Source: Adiantum capillus-veneris | Taxonomy: Eukaryota > Streptophyta > Polypodiopsida > Polypodiales > Pteridaceae | Reading direction: 5' to 3' | Assembly: GCA_014529385.2 (NCBI GenBank) | Contig: CM043967.1 | Coordinates: 80,736,278 to 80,800,277, forward strand | DNA length: 64,000 nt | Shown here: positions 44,015 to 55,710 of the stretch, in pieces | Layout: each line of letters opens with the position of its first letter | Numbering within the stretch: the first letter of the stretch is position 1 | Notes under the pieces: generated by a model | Database searches by the model: none | What the model was told of the DNA's origin: nothing | The model's input: only the letters and a program-made list of their open reading frames with translations | Made by a program: the position numbers and the translations under genes

Positions 44015-45166
44015 TGTAAGGTGCAGCGGAATGAATGTTGTATTTTCTCAAGATTAGTGATCTTTATTTGCTCAAGGTTCCTTTTAGTTCTTAGGGAAGG
44101 AGAGAGCCTTCCGTCTTTATGGAGAGTGCTATGATCACGAACAAAGTGAGTGGATATTGTGCGTGCAAGTGTGAGACTGAGAGGAGGAGAGAGAAGAGAT
44201 ACGACACCCGAGAGGTTGTAAAACCCTCCTCCAAAGGCCCCACTCTCGTCGGCGAGAGTGGTCTACTTTTGATTGCACAAAGGTGTACAATGATGATGCA
44301 TGGACTGATGCAAACGGGGACTATGTCGATGACGACGACGATGACTTCAGGGTTGAATTTGGTTCTCTTCTATCTGCTGTCCACAAAGGGGTAATCGCTG
44401 AGAATCTGGATCACTTTGGGGGCTGAAAATGACTGGTTTTTACTACTGTTTTTATGGCTGAAAATCCCTGATTTGTCGAGGCATGTAGGGATGGTAAAAA
44501 CTCTGAGGATAAGCAGGACAATACTGCGTTTTTTTGGCTTGAAGTCGGAGGCTGAAAACGCTAACTGGATCAGGCCTTAGGCTGCGTTTTTGTGGCTGAA
44601 AACGCTGCTGCTTGGCAGGGGATGCTGGCGTTAGCAAAACGCTAGGTATGGCTGCCGGTAGGGGATGAAAACGCCAAGGGGAAAGGCTTTTCTGGCGATG
44701 GCCTGCTGGGGTAAAAACGCCAATGATGGGAGCTTGATGGCGATGGCTGATGCTTGAGAAACGCCAAGGGAGGGTGAGAGGATGGCGATGATTAAACGCT
44801 GGGGCTGATGGTGGAGTGGCCTCACTAAGGTGGCTTAGGGAGGATCTTGGTGAGAGAGGGAGGGAACACCTGTTGCTTGGAAGCCTGCTGTGCTCCTTGC
44901 TCATCTACCCTATTGTGCTAACTTGGGTTTGCTTATATATTATATATCCCCAAACTGACTCTGATGGAATCTAATGGAAATGCTTATGCTTATGTGGTGT
45001 GCAACCAGAGGATATGCATCTACACTAAGTGACTGGGCATGCAGGGTCTACGAATAGACTCACAAAAGTGCTAGATCACTTCTAATCTAACTTGACTGGA
45101 CTGACGGGAACCCTGTTATGGTGTAGCTTGTCGAGGGACACATAGGGTCGGATGTGTCATGTGACA
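44015..45166 (-). repeat. Element F1 5' LTR (1152 bp)
   Basis: On the + strand it reads TGTAAGGTGCAG to ATGTGACA, followed by the target duplication CGAAA. A TATA-rich stretch lies near 44935-44948. The hairpin CCACTCTCG/CGAGAGTGG at 44240-44261 is conserved in every F-family LTR here. Matches F2's LTR at 50957-52187 with indels. Confidence 0.94.
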
Positions 45167-45171
45167 CGAAA

Positions 45172-45504
45172 TGACTGCAGCATTTTGGTCTGATTGATCT
45201 CGAATAGACATGGTTGCAATAGGGGTTAGTCAATCGGACATCGATGAGGTCCTGATTGGACCTAGATGTGATTGCTAGCTACATTGCCGATAAATCATGG
45301 TCTAAGATCCGAATGAATGTTGAATGTCGTGTGATGTCTCGTCCTGTGATGTCGTGTGATGTGACTGTCGATTTGGTACATGTGCTAGATGCGTGTTCCT
45401 AGTACGTAGGTACTAACAGTCAGTGTCTACTAAGACGGTTTATGGCTTTTGTCAGTTTTGCAGGCGTAATCGCGGTCGATTACAATGCTTTCAAGAGGGG
45501 GGTA
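45172..45504 (+). other. Element A 3' UTR (right part) and polypurine tract
   Basis: The continuation of A after F1. It ends in the polypurine tract AAGAGGGGGG (45493-45502), two bases before the 3' LTR, the site for plus-strand priming. No gene. Confidence 0.82.
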
Positions 45505-46025
45505 TGTCACAAAGTGATGACGTGGCTACGGACAAACCCTAATTTCAGGCTGAAACCCTAAAATCCTTGCAAACCCTGAAAACTGCCAAAAACCCTAATT
45601 TGCAGCAAACCCTAAATTCTGGCTGAAACCCTAATTTCTGTCAGCAAACCCTAATTTCTGCCGGGGGTGCCACGTGGCAGCAGCAGTACGGAATTTTGTG
45701 ATTTGCGGCGGAATCCGCGCTGAAGAAAAGCAACTTTTTGGTCTACGCAATTGAGAAAGAGAGAGGATGCTTTTGCTTTCAGTGAAACTCTCAAAAAGAG
45801 AGAGAGAAAAAGCCTTTTTGTTTTTTCTTTGGGACTCTCAGAGAGAGAGAGAAAGTGCAGATGCTTTTGGGCTTTCAGAGCTTTTGATTTTGAAGCTTTT
45901 TGGGGCTCTGCTCTTGGGCATCCCTTGTAACCTTTAAATAAGTGGTGAGGGCGTCACTTCGTAGGGCATCTGGACGCAGAGTCTGAGAGTGGAATCCTAG
46001 CCACTCTCTTGTACTTTGATCTGAT
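45505..46025 (+). repeat. Element A 3' LTR, first part
   Basis: Matches 3508-4026 with point changes and small indels, keeping the AAACCCTAA-type motif cluster. Interrupted at 46025 by a solo LTR. Confidence 0.94.
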
Positions 46026-46899
46026 TGTCACAAAAATACGGAAGGGTAAACTGACGTTTAATTGCATTTCAAATACTCAAGAGAATTAGAGAGAGAGAGA
46101 AAGCTTGACACTTCATTGGGGACCAGAAGATGGGCTGGTCCCCCCCCCATAAAGAGAATATCTTTATTACTAAGGAGAATCTTTACAAGCACAGGAACGG
46201 GGCGAAAGCCCGTCATCTATTCTTTCTTGGCCTTTTTCTGCTTCTGACTGAGAGAGTAGAAGAACTGCTCTCTGACTACCGAGAGGATCTATCCTCTTCT
46301 GCGAGATTTTGGGAAGCTCTCGTAGGGGAGAGTCTACCTTCCACAAAACTCATCGGAAGCTCTCACGAATGAGGGTCTATCTTCCGCTAACTGTACCACT
46401 TTGGACGTAATCATTCCTGCAATTAACCAACCACAGAAACATGCAAAACACACACACACACGCTTGCTGTAATTTTTCGCACATAACCAGAAATTGTTAC
46501 CTGAGTGTGTTCCAATGCCAAATTGGAGGTCCTTTTCGCGATGGCAATGCTCCAAACTTGGTGTATTAAGACTTTGCTGAAATTCACCCTAATACAAGTG
46601 ATTAGGGGCTGAAAACAGGGAATTTGCAGTAGCTAGACAAGGGAGAAAAAGAGTTTTCTACTACTTTACGCGATGAAACTTCTCCCAAAGCTGCAAGCAA
46701 CCATGAGAGGCCTTGTTCTAGGTGATGGGTGCTCAGAGGCTCCACATACACCACAAGGTGCTGCTCTCAAGTTTCAATGGAGAGCTTCACTGCGTAGAGG
46801 ATGGTCAACTTGGGGGGGGGGGTAGTGCACTGCCAACCTGGCAAGAGGGGGAGGGGCTGCTCTCTTATAGCCTCCCAGAAGAGGCGAGAGATGCTAGAT

Positions 46900-46952
<53 letters not shown>

Positions 46953-47522
46953 ATGGGAAAGTGTGCCAAGTGGCACACTTACTTTAAAATTTAAAAACCA
47001 TTCAACTTTTGACTTTAAAAATCCTATGCTAGTTAATAAAATGTGCAATTAAGTGCACAACTGCACACATAGATGCAACAAATGAAAACTTTATATGCTC
47101 CCTAGCGCATTGCCGTACCAGCAATGCTCTAGCATTACCTGTTCGCACTTGTCCGGCCATTTGGTCCAGTGCAAAATCATTTAAGAATACTTTTAACTAA
47201 CTTATCCTAAGGCCGTAAAATAATCAGGCCTTAGGGTTATTATTCTAAGGACCCCGTCTCATTCCTGTGCTTGCACTAGCGCGCGTAATTTTCTGAGCCT
47301 GAAATCTGAGGCTACTATCTACCCCTTCATTGAAGACCCGATTTCCCAATCGCTAGGGTTTCAAGGTATTTTTTGCTAGGGTCTCCCTGAGGTGCATTGG
47401 CCCAAACTTGGGCGCACCTGAGGCCCCAGAACTGCTAAATCTATTCTGATGTGCACACAACTAATTAGATAATTCTTTTCTCGTAAATAAATTAATTATT
47501 TACAAAGTCTGACTTAGTTACA
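46026..47522 (-). mobile_element. Solo LTR of the element C family (1497 bp)
   Basis: Reads TGTCACAAAAATACGG to TTAGTTACA, like the LTRs of C but clearly diverged, with an expanded (GA)n run at 46902-46948. Flanked by CTGAT (46021-46025) and TTGAT (47523-47527), a 5-bp target duplication with one mismatch. No internal region is present, so it is the product of LTR-LTR recombination. Confidence 0.93.
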
Positions 47523-47697
47523 TTGATTAATATAAAAAGAAATACCGAAAGGGGCGCCAGTCTTTTGGGGCCAATATCTCTAGGCACGGAACTCCGCCGG
47601 GCCAGTGCAAATCTATTGTGATCTGTGAATTGTTTTGAAGTGGTTATTTGGTGTTGTCGCGGTTGATTCTTGACTTGGAGTGTCCAAGTCTGTTATA
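47523..47697 (+). repeat. Element A 3' LTR, second part
   Basis: Continues the A LTR (compare 4022-4197) to TGTTATA, then the target duplication GTGGG at 47698-47702. The final CA of the 5' LTR reads TA here, a point change. Confidence 0.93.
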
Positions 47698-47757
47698 GTG
47701 GGTGTGTTGGGGGGACGGGGGGTGTGCCTCTTGATCAACGATTGGCAACATGTTTGA

Positions 47758-48440
47758 GTGGCGGGCTCTTTGGAAAGGTGCTCTTGTGTTGACCCTATTT
47801 TCCCTTTAGTCGAGGCACCACTTTGGAGGTTGTGGATATGGGAGGGATGGCCACCAACTAAGTTGGACTGGGATCTTGGTGAGTGGCAGTGGCCTTCTTT
47901 AGAAGATGGTGGGTCCCTCTTCCATTTTTGGAGTACATTGTCTCCCTTGGGAGGAGGATTATCTTGCGAACAAGTCCCCCGGCTCACCGTCCACGTCAGT
48001 CAGAGGTATGGCAGGATCAGAGCATTTACCCCGCTTTTCAGCGATAGTTTTGGTCATACATTTGGACCCTCAGGATCAGTCATAGGATATGCTATTTTAT
48101 GTGGATGATTACGCATGCAGGATTGCCTATTGGCACTTGGGCTGCGATTACTTGTCATGATCCGACTTACTAGAAATGTACTTTGCAGCCTAAGTCTTTG
48201 CGACACTATTTCTGGGTTTGCACATATGCTCAGCCAGTGTGGAGGGCAATTTGTTGTTTGTTGATCAGAGTGGGCATTGATGTTGGGTTTGTCATATGGG
48301 GGACAATTGCATGGCTTTTGCAATTTCTGAGGTTGTTTCAGGGCTCATCGGTAGATCCTTTCTTCATGCTTACTTCATTGGGTTATCAACTGGGCACTCT
48401 ACAGATGATTCGAGATGCATGTCATCAGTTGCTCTAATAT
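47758..48440 (+). pseudogene. LINE RT C-terminal (zinc) remnant
   Basis: LWRLWIWEGWPPTKLDWDLG precedes, after a frame change, LPIGTWAAITCHDPTY, a TAG at 48171-48173, and SLRHYFWVCTYAQPVW. This is the pattern of the zinc-binding region after RT in plant LINEs (Cys, Cys, His, Cys with a VW after it). Orientation is opposite to the LINE at 36638-42006 and the sequence differs. Host-side remnant, broken by stops and shifts. Confidence 0.5.
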
Positions 48441-49350
48441 TAGTCTCTGCTAGAATATCGAATGTGTGCATTAATATTGTGTGAGGTGCCATAATTAGTA
48501 TGAGCTTATGAGTTTTTTAAGATGTCTTCATATTGTTCATTTTGTAAGGCCTCATTCAATTTGAGGGTTTCCTTCCTTACTAGTTATCAACATAGGCCTT
48601 GTCTAGTCACGAAGATCCCCCCCCCCCGAGAGACACACACAAAACATTTGCATCATGACTTCGTTTGGAGCTCTTGAGAACATGATGGCTTTGGGAGGCT
48701 AAGATCTCCACAATCTGCTTGTTTTTTTCTTGTAAGGCGGCAGCTTGTGAAGAGGGAGAGAGACGTAGTAGAAGAGCTAAGTATATAATCATGCATGGCC
48801 ATGGCGATAGAGAGGCTCATAAAATTGAACCTCTTTCACTGGCCACTACCCTATACACACTAAAAAAGAGCCGTAAGTAAAAAAGAAAGGACCTTGTAGG
48901 CTCACCATTGCAACCTTTGGCATGTGTCCATTGCTGCAAGTGAGGTTGATTAGACAAAGAGATGGCATTGTCTCCATGCAAGAATTGCCAGAAATAACAG
49001 CCTTATAGATAAAAAAGAGGTTGCCTATTTAACTTAATTTGTTTCCTCAACTTTTTGCATACATAGTAATCAACCCCTTGTTTGTGTACCCAAATTAGGC
49101 CTTGAACTTGTGCATAGGCTTATCCCCAGTCTTGATCTTCATGTATGACACATTCCATCGTTCCTTGTGTATGATGTCCCATATTCTCGGAATAGGTCTA
49201 AATATAGACTTCATCCGTTTTGAGTTCCTTTCTGAGTTGTCTTAGTCCAAAAAGTTATGCTGGATTTCCAAAATATTTCTTAGCAACATTTGGAATAAAA
49301 AATCCTTGGGAAATCTTACAAACCCCCCTCCCCCCTTTTGCCGTCTTGCG
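48441..49350. other. Host DNA, nothing recognised
   Basis: No recognisable coding motif or RNA gene. Short poly(C) tracts occur at about 48619 and 49324. Ends at the target duplication CTTGC (49351-49355) of element G. Confidence 0.45.
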
Positions 49351-49355
49351 CTTGC

Positions 49356-50689
49356 TATAACCAGCCTATACAACGTAGAGGGCGGTACTATTTCAATTAC
49401 CTGTTAACTTTACACAGAGCACTGAGAAGGGAAGAGAACACAGTTGCGTCCACCAGCGACTAGAATGTCACTGCGCACAGGAGGCCGACACCCTGTAGGC
49501 CCCAAAGACTGGCGCCCCTTTCGGGATTTCTTTATTCAAATTAAGGTAGACGATCTGACCACTTAGTACAAGCTTTCACAAAGCTGTCCAAACCTGGCGA
49601 GGGCTGAAAACACAGGTTTTCCATCTGATTTCGGCAGCATAACGGCGCAAAAACCCCTGTAGGTCAAAAGCACCTGTCTAGGACGGATTCCCTCGCTATC
49701 TGGAAGCTTTTTGGTGAGCTGTCACAGAAATTCAGCGGGCTGTAATTCCCTGTTTTTCACTGCCGGGTGCCCAAAAGCCTGTACACGCATCCCAAGGCTC
49801 TCACGAGTCTCCCCGGTGTTCCCTTGCAGTTTAGGTGCAAAACCCTAAACCTGCAGAAAAACACAGCAAGCTGTAATTCCCTGTTTCGGATCGTTTTTAG
49901 CGGAGCGAACACGCCTACGCGTGTCCCAAGGGCTCCCGCACACAATGGGACAGTTCCCCTGTGAATTGGACGAGTTTTCACGCTAGAAAACTCTCCAAAC
50001 TCGCATTCTTTCGTGATGGCATTGTGCATACCTGTGGGGGATTAGCAATTAGCTAATCCGGTTCCTGTTCAGAAGGCTCTTGCCTTGGCAACCCCCAGCA
50101 CTGTACATGTTCATCTGAGTAGCCCAACTAGTGGGGCATTACCATATGTGCCAAAGGGGAGAGAGAGATGCACGAGAGCAAATCATCGCGCTACATGAGA
50201 CAGAGGAGAAGGCAAGCTTTCCATTAAAGCTGTAGACCTGCACCCACTACTCACACACACACACTGTAGGTCACTTATTTGTAAAGAATCAGCCCCCTCT
50301 CTCTCTTGGGTGCCTCCTCTAGCAGAGGTGTCCTGCAGGCAGCTCTCCTCCTGCCAAGTGTCCAGTTTGCCCCTTTGAGTTAATTCTCTAGTTCCCATTG
50401 ACTTATAAAATTATAAGTGACTTTCCGAGTGGCCGAGACTTCATTTGGCGCACACAGGCTTCCATACTCATCAGAATTCAGTGCTAATTGGTCCGACCAG
50501 TCCCAGACCGACCGACCCAGACTCCCTCTGTGAGAAACCTATTCGGCCGCGGCCGTTTCACGTTGGCCATGCAATGTCCACTTGCACCTTTTCAAGGGTT
50601 CCGGGAAAAACAAGTAAAAATAAAAATAAGTAAAATTATCTAGTACTTATTTATGGAAGGCAACAAGAAAAATACACCTCCGGGTGACA
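49356..50689 (-). repeat. Element G 3' LTR (1334 bp)
   Basis: Begins on the + strand TATAACCAGCC directly after CTTGC and ends GGTGACA. Matches 59248-60545 with small indels; this copy has about 36 extra bases. A palindromic TATA-rich CTTATAAAATTATAAG sits near 50401-50416. Confidence 0.92.
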
Positions 50690-50956
50690 CACCCCACCCT
50701 TGAAATACCGCAAGCGATCTCGCTTGCATGCCAATAGTACGTGCGGTATCTCTTGATATCACATATATTCTATGATGGGAATCCAAGATATACATGCTTC
50801 CGGAAATGTAGCGTTGGACGATTAAACAATCCCACCATCTTGGCTACGACACATATATCAAGCATAGAAGTCTTCTAGTGTACTCTCAAGCACAAACTTC
50901 TCTAGCTAAATTCTGTATGGAAAGAGTAGATACAATTGCTTAACTACTCTCTTGAG
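50690..50956 (-). other. Element G 3' UTR remnant
   Basis: G sequence between its 3' LTR and F2. Adjacent to the LTR is CACCCCACCCTT, a purine tract on the - strand. A small perfect palindrome, GCAAGCGA/TCGCTTGC (50710-50727), lies inside an outer pair ATACCGC/GCGGTAT (50705-50749). No coding motif. TTGAG at 50952-50956 would be F2's left target duplication, but the right one is lost. Confidence 0.65.
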
Positions 50957-52187
50957 TGTCGCGTGACACATCCCAACCCTATGTGTCCGTGGACAAGCTA
51001 CACCACAGCAGGGTTCAGTCAAGTCTAGATTAGCAGTGATCTGGCACTTTTGTGAGTCTATTCGTAGACCGTGCATGCCCAGTCTCTTAGCATAGATGCA
51101 TATCCTCCGGTTGCACACAGCATAATCATCGGAATTCCCATCAGAATCCATTAGCATAAGTTAGGGGAATTTTCCAGTGCATTTAGCCTATTTTCCTATT
51201 TTTTGGTTATTTTCACTTATTATTTTTAAGCGACTTTCCAACAAAAGTAGGTAGGGCAATTTTGCTAAGTTAATATATAAGCAAACCAAAGTTCACACTT
51301 TCTGGCAGAAGAGGCAGCAGGAGCTTCCCGCTCAACAGGCAACTTCTCAGTAGTACCCCCCCTCATGACCCCATCGCCATAGACGACCTCTCCCTCCCTG
51401 GCGTTTCCAAGATCTGCCCTCTCCATCCCCTTGGCTGCCCTAGCGTTTTCTCCATTGCAAGAATCGCCAGCAAGTAGAGAAAAGGCGAGCGTTTTTACCT
51501 TGGGATCATCAGCGTTTTTGACCATCCACTAACGCCAGAGAACTCAGCCCATTCAGCGTTTTCCTCAAGCTATTTGCAGCAGGTCAGCATAGCCCGGTAA
51601 GGAGTTTCTTTAGCACTTGAAAACCTGCAGTTTTCAGGCAGAACCTCTCTGCTGTCCCAGTGTTTTTCAGCAAGAAATCTCGCCCCAAAAACGCAGCCAA
51701 AAGCAGAGGACATCAGCGTTTTTACTCAGCCCTAAAGTCCCTCAACAAAAACAGAGAATCTCAGCCATTAAGACAACAAGAAAACAGTCATTTTCAGCCC
51801 CAAGGAAGACCCCGAATTCAGCCCTAGAAGATCCCAGAATTCAGCCTTAGCCGTCGTCATCACCGTCGTCGTCATCGGCATAGTCCAACCTGCATCTGTC
51901 CATTGCATTTGCATTGTACGCATTTGTGCAATCAAGTAGACCACTCTCGCCGACGAGAGTGGGGCCTTCGGAGGAGGGTTTTACAAACCTCTCGGTGTTG
52001 TATTTCTTCTCTCTCCTTCTCTTAGTCTCATTCATTTGCACGCACAATATCCACTCACTTTGTCCGTGACCACAGCACTCTACAAGACGGAAAGCTCTCT
52101 CTTTCCCTAAAGAACTAAAAAGGAACCTTGAGCAATAAAGATCACTAATCTTGAGAAAATACAACATTCATTCCGCTGCACCTTACA
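50957..52187 (+). repeat. Element F2 5' LTR (1231 bp)
   Basis: Starts TGTCGCGTGACACATCC, ends CCTTACA. A TATA box lies at about 51271-51283 (TTAATATATAAGC). The conserved hairpin CCACTCTCG/CGAGAGTGG is at 51941-51962. Confidence 0.95.
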
Positions 52188-52188
52188 T

Positions 52189-52200
52189 TGGTATCAGAGC
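52189..52200 (+). promoter_or_regulatory. F2 primer-binding site (tRNA-iMet)
   Basis: TGGTATCAGAGC, one base after the LTR. Confidence 0.95.
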
Positions 52201-52668
52201 TTTGGAAGTGTTTTGCATTACTCAAGGAAAGAACCACAAGAATTTTTTTTGCTTGTTGTGATTGCACGAACCCAAGTTTACTTGGGCGTGGCGATTCTTA
52301 ATCGTGTTTTGTTGAAGAGTGATAGGAATGCCAAGAAAGAAGGGCTTGTCCAGCCTCCCCTTGTGTCTCTTTTCACTCATTGAGAGCGGACCGTGCACTT
52401 AGCGGCTAGCCAAACGACGGGAGGTGGGAAAAAACAACCTTGGTGTGAGCGCAAGGCCGCCAAGGGGTGCGCCCGCAGAAAGGAGTAGAACTCAGGTGAA
52501 GAGAAGATCCTTCTCCAACGCAATTTGCAAGCGAAAGAAAACCTCAAGAACCCCTAGAACCCAAGAACTTTAAGAACCCTAGATTCTCACGAATCAAGGA
52601 CCTCAATAACCTGAAGACCCTCAAGAACCCAAGTTCCTCGCGAACTTCAGAACCCAAGATTATAGTGC
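52201..52668 (+). other. F2 5' leader
   Basis: Non-coding leader between the primer site and the gag ATG, colinear with F1's 43595-44001. It contains repeated AAGAACC-type segments near 52545-52640. Confidence 0.6.
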
Positions 52669-53844
52669 ATGGTCGTCACCCGAAGCGGAATAGATACTTT
52701 GCATACAGGTGATGAGTATGAGAGAGGCGGCGAAGATTTTCCCCACCAGGAGACTTTTTTGACCCTCCCCCTTCGCCATCTACGCCACGAGTTGCACTCA
52801 CTCCTATGGAGATGATGGTCAAGTCGATGTTGGACATGATGGCACAACAATAAGAAACGAATCGAGTTGCATTGGCACAACTCGCAAGCAAAGAATAAGC
52901 ACAAGAAGCCAAAGAACCGCGAGCGCGATGAAAATCGCCTTGCTCAGGAGCGTGAGCACATTGCTCTTGCCGCAAAACAAGAGGAAAATCGACTTGCTTT
53001 CGAACGCGAGCGCGATGAACGAGAGGCTCAAAGGGAGATTCGTCATCAAGAATTTATTTCCCACATCCTAGCCTCGAACACCGAACCACCCAAAGATCGT
53101 GAGAGTTCGTCAAGTGACGCAAGCCACGACGCGGATTCCAACTATCCAGTCATAGAAAAGTTGACTTTCAGTAAGTATTACGATAAGATGGATGCTACAG
53201 TTATTCATTCTTGGTTGCATCAATTTAATGCTTATTTTGCGACAACTAAGAAGACAGGAAATAGCAAAGTTTTGACGGCAGCTATGTACCTTGCCGGTGA
53301 TGCCATCAATTGGTACCACGCATGGCAAGAGACACAGCTAGCCGCACACCTAGAGGCAGCCGACGATTTCACGCCCCTCTCCTTTAGTTGGGCTGATTTC
53401 CAAGACAAGCTCAAGGCACGGTTTATGCCACCTCAGTACTTCGCACGGTTGAAGGACGATTGGCGCGTTCTCAAGCAAAATGGTATGCCGGTTATGTCTT
53501 TTTCTAATCGTGTTTTGCAGCTAGGTACCTAACTTCGCATGTCGGATGATGAGCGCAAAGAGGCTTTTCTCTTTGGATTGGACGAGTATATCAAGTACGA
53601 TGTCGAGGTTTTCGATCCAATCGATCTCAACAAGGCGGTAGCGATTGCTCTCGCACAGGAGATGAAGCACAACAAGGGAAAGCCTAAGGAGAACAAGACT
53701 TCCACAAGTACCATGCAGACTCAGAATGGTAAGAATGATAACTCTTCTAACCAATCTACCAACAGTCTCTCATCAAAGAATTCTTCCAATGAATCTAAGG
53801 GTAAGGCTAACACAATTGCTAAACCTTTTTCATTGTCACATTAA
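52669..53844 (+). pseudogene. F2 gag
   Basis: Starts MVVTRSGIDTLHTGDEYERG (ATG 52669). Frameshifts and a TAA near 52852 break the N-terminal part. From 52867 the gag core is open: ERERDEREAQREIRHQEFIS, MDATVIHSWLHQFNAYFATT, YLAGDAINWYHAWQETQLAA. TAA at 53530-53532 interrupts, then MSDDERKEAFLFGLDEYIKY continues to 53844. Compared with F1, about 25 codons before the zinc knuckle and its first Cys are deleted near 53825. Confidence 0.92.
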
Positions 53845-54460
53845 GGGTCACATAAAAAGAACATGTCCTAAGCTTGAATCGAATGAATCTAAAGAACCCA
53901 CAACACCCACTACACGTGTCAATGCAATGAATGATAACACGATTGTGTCCAAAGTTTCTCAAGACCCTCCCATTGATAATTCTCTCATTAAATGTTATGG
54001 TCGTACGTCGGGGCACCGTTTTGTCATATTGTTTGACCCAGGTAGTATGCATGATGTGATCAGTTCCTCTCTTGTTGAGAGAGCCCGCCTCGAAGTTAGT
54101 CCGAGATCTCCTATCGAGGTCTTTGGCTTTCGTCCTAGTATGGACGCTCTCATCACTGAGGAATGCCTTGATGTGTTATTTGCAATTAAACAGACTGCCT
54201 TCACTAGAAGATTTGTTGTTTCTTCTCTCTCAGGATGTGATATGATTTTGGGCATTCGATGGTTTGGTGATAATGACGCTCTCATGGATTTTCTGACTAA
54301 CACTATAACTCTCAATGCCAAAAGTGATTCTCCTATTGTCATTCATGGAAAGGACATTGCTCATTCTCCATCTCTCATTGCTACTATGCAGGACAAGATT
54401 GAAAGGATTCGGGATAAGGAGATTCTCTCAATCTCTTTTTCTCCACAGCATGACACACAG
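53845..54460 (+). pseudogene. F2 zinc-knuckle remnant and protease
   Basis: HCHIKGHIKRTCPK keeps the last part of a CCHC knuckle. A Thr/Pro-rich linker leads to the retropepsin domain: HRFVILFDPGSMHDVISSSL (active site DPGS) and GCDMILGIRWFGDNDALMDF. Similar throughout to the F1 protease at 31417-31000. The frame is shifted relative to gag by the deletion near 53825. Confidence 0.85.
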
Positions 54461-55157
54461 GATTTGCATGATTATGTGAAGCATGATAATGATTTGCATG
54501 ATGATTTGGATGAAAAAGACAAGCATGATGAATTGCATGAAGAAGATGTGATTGTTCACAAGGATGATGTATTAGTAGATGCTTTTTCTAGCGACGCTAA
54601 CCTCATTGTAGATTCGGTCAATCACCAAGAATCGATCTTGGCTTTCGAGTCGAGGTCCACAAATCCCCCACAAGAAGATTCGATAGATTCCGAAGAAGCG
54701 ATCTTGGCTCTCGAGCTTTGGTCCAAAGAACCATCACAGGAAGTATTGTGTGTTCGCATGATTGATATGCGAACAAGAAGATTCGATAGATTCCGAAGAA
54801 GCGATCGTGGCTCTCGAGCCTTGGTCCAAAGAACCATCACAGGAAGTATTGTGTGTTCGCATGATTGATATGCACGCATTGTTCGAGTGTTTCATTCTTG
54901 AAGGTTTCCTGTACTTTAGTCAGCATCGTTATGTGATCCCTTTTCCTAGGCATGACATACTGTATGTTGAGCACGTTTCTCTCATGGATGAGTACGAATG
55001 TATGTGGATTGTTCATGAAAAGGTGAAAAGTTTGTATGTAAGGAAGTCACATTCCATGTCGCTTCCTTGGCATGACACAGTTTCTGAAAGAGCACATGAT
55101 AGTATGAGCACCAAGCATGGGCATTTCCATTGTGATTCGCCACAGTTGATTGAGTAA
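54461..55157 (+). other. F2 Asp/His-rich region in place of RT, unknown
   Basis: After the protease, where F1 has RT, F2 reads an acidic stretch of repeated D, E, K and LH units (QDLHDYVKHDNDLHDDLDEK) to about 54590. Short repeats follow (SILAFESRS and AILALELWS type), then a 103-bp tandem duplication (54670-54772, 54773-54875) that changes frame, then a region to a stop near 55157 (FLYFSQHRYVIPFPRHDILY). No RT, RNase H or integrase motif and no family recognised. It stays open for over 200 codons apart from the duplication. Confidence 0.6.
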
Positions 55158-55297
55158 CGCTACATAGCAAGTTAATTAACAACGACAGGTTTGGCGCCAC
55201 GCCATTAGGAACTTCCATAAATGCAGGATACTACCCTAGCTAGGCGAACACCAAGGCAAGGGATTTCGATCACACAGAAAAGATTCGAGCGCATTGT

Positions 55298-55697
55298 TTG
55301 CATGTGTTTGATGAACGGGTTGTCACTCTGTCTCTATGTTCATCTACATTGCATACACAGTCTTTAACAAAGACAATATTTTTTTCCTTCACTTTATATG
55401 GAATGGGTTTGTTCATGGTTTTGTGTTGGAGATGGTTTCAGGAATTTTCAGCCATGGAGATTCTTGAAGACGGAAGAAGCAGGACCCTAGACGAAGTTGA
55501 AGCATCGAAGGAGCCACAGAAGACTTTGAGTCGCTTTCGGCGCGGCCCAAAGAAGCAAGCGTTGCAGACCTTTATGAAGTTCAAGTACCGCACGACCCAC
55601 ACATCAGAGTGGGCCGGCGAAGAGTCCCTTCCAAGATTCCGGATGCTGTTGGCGATATCCCTTGACGCCATACAGTTGGGTATCAGTACCTCACTTT
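55298..55697 (+). pseudogene. F2 C-terminal segment, possibly a chromodomain
   Basis: EILEDGRSRTLDEVEASKEP followed by a basic stretch (RFRRGPKKQALQTFMKFKYR) and TTHTSEWAGEESLPRFRMLL resembles, in order, the chromodomain end of a chromovirus integrase (VKFKN, then a Trp and acidic residues). It stops at about 55699, at the polypurine tract, the right place for a pol C-terminus. Weak similarity; a novel sequence is possible. Confidence 0.4.
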
Positions 55698-55710
55698 GAA
55701 AAGGAGGGGA
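55698..55710 (+). promoter_or_regulatory. F2 polypurine tract
   Basis: GAAAAGGAGGGGA directly before the 3' LTR. Confidence 0.9.

Noticed and set aside
47613-48323. Minus-strand Pro/Ser/Thr-rich frames right of element A
   Set aside because: Low-information composition, opposite the LINE remnant, and partly inside the A LTR.
51617-51850. 77-codon frame in the F2 LTR, repeated at 56371
   Set aside because: Its presence in both copies reflects the LTR repeat; no start context or family.
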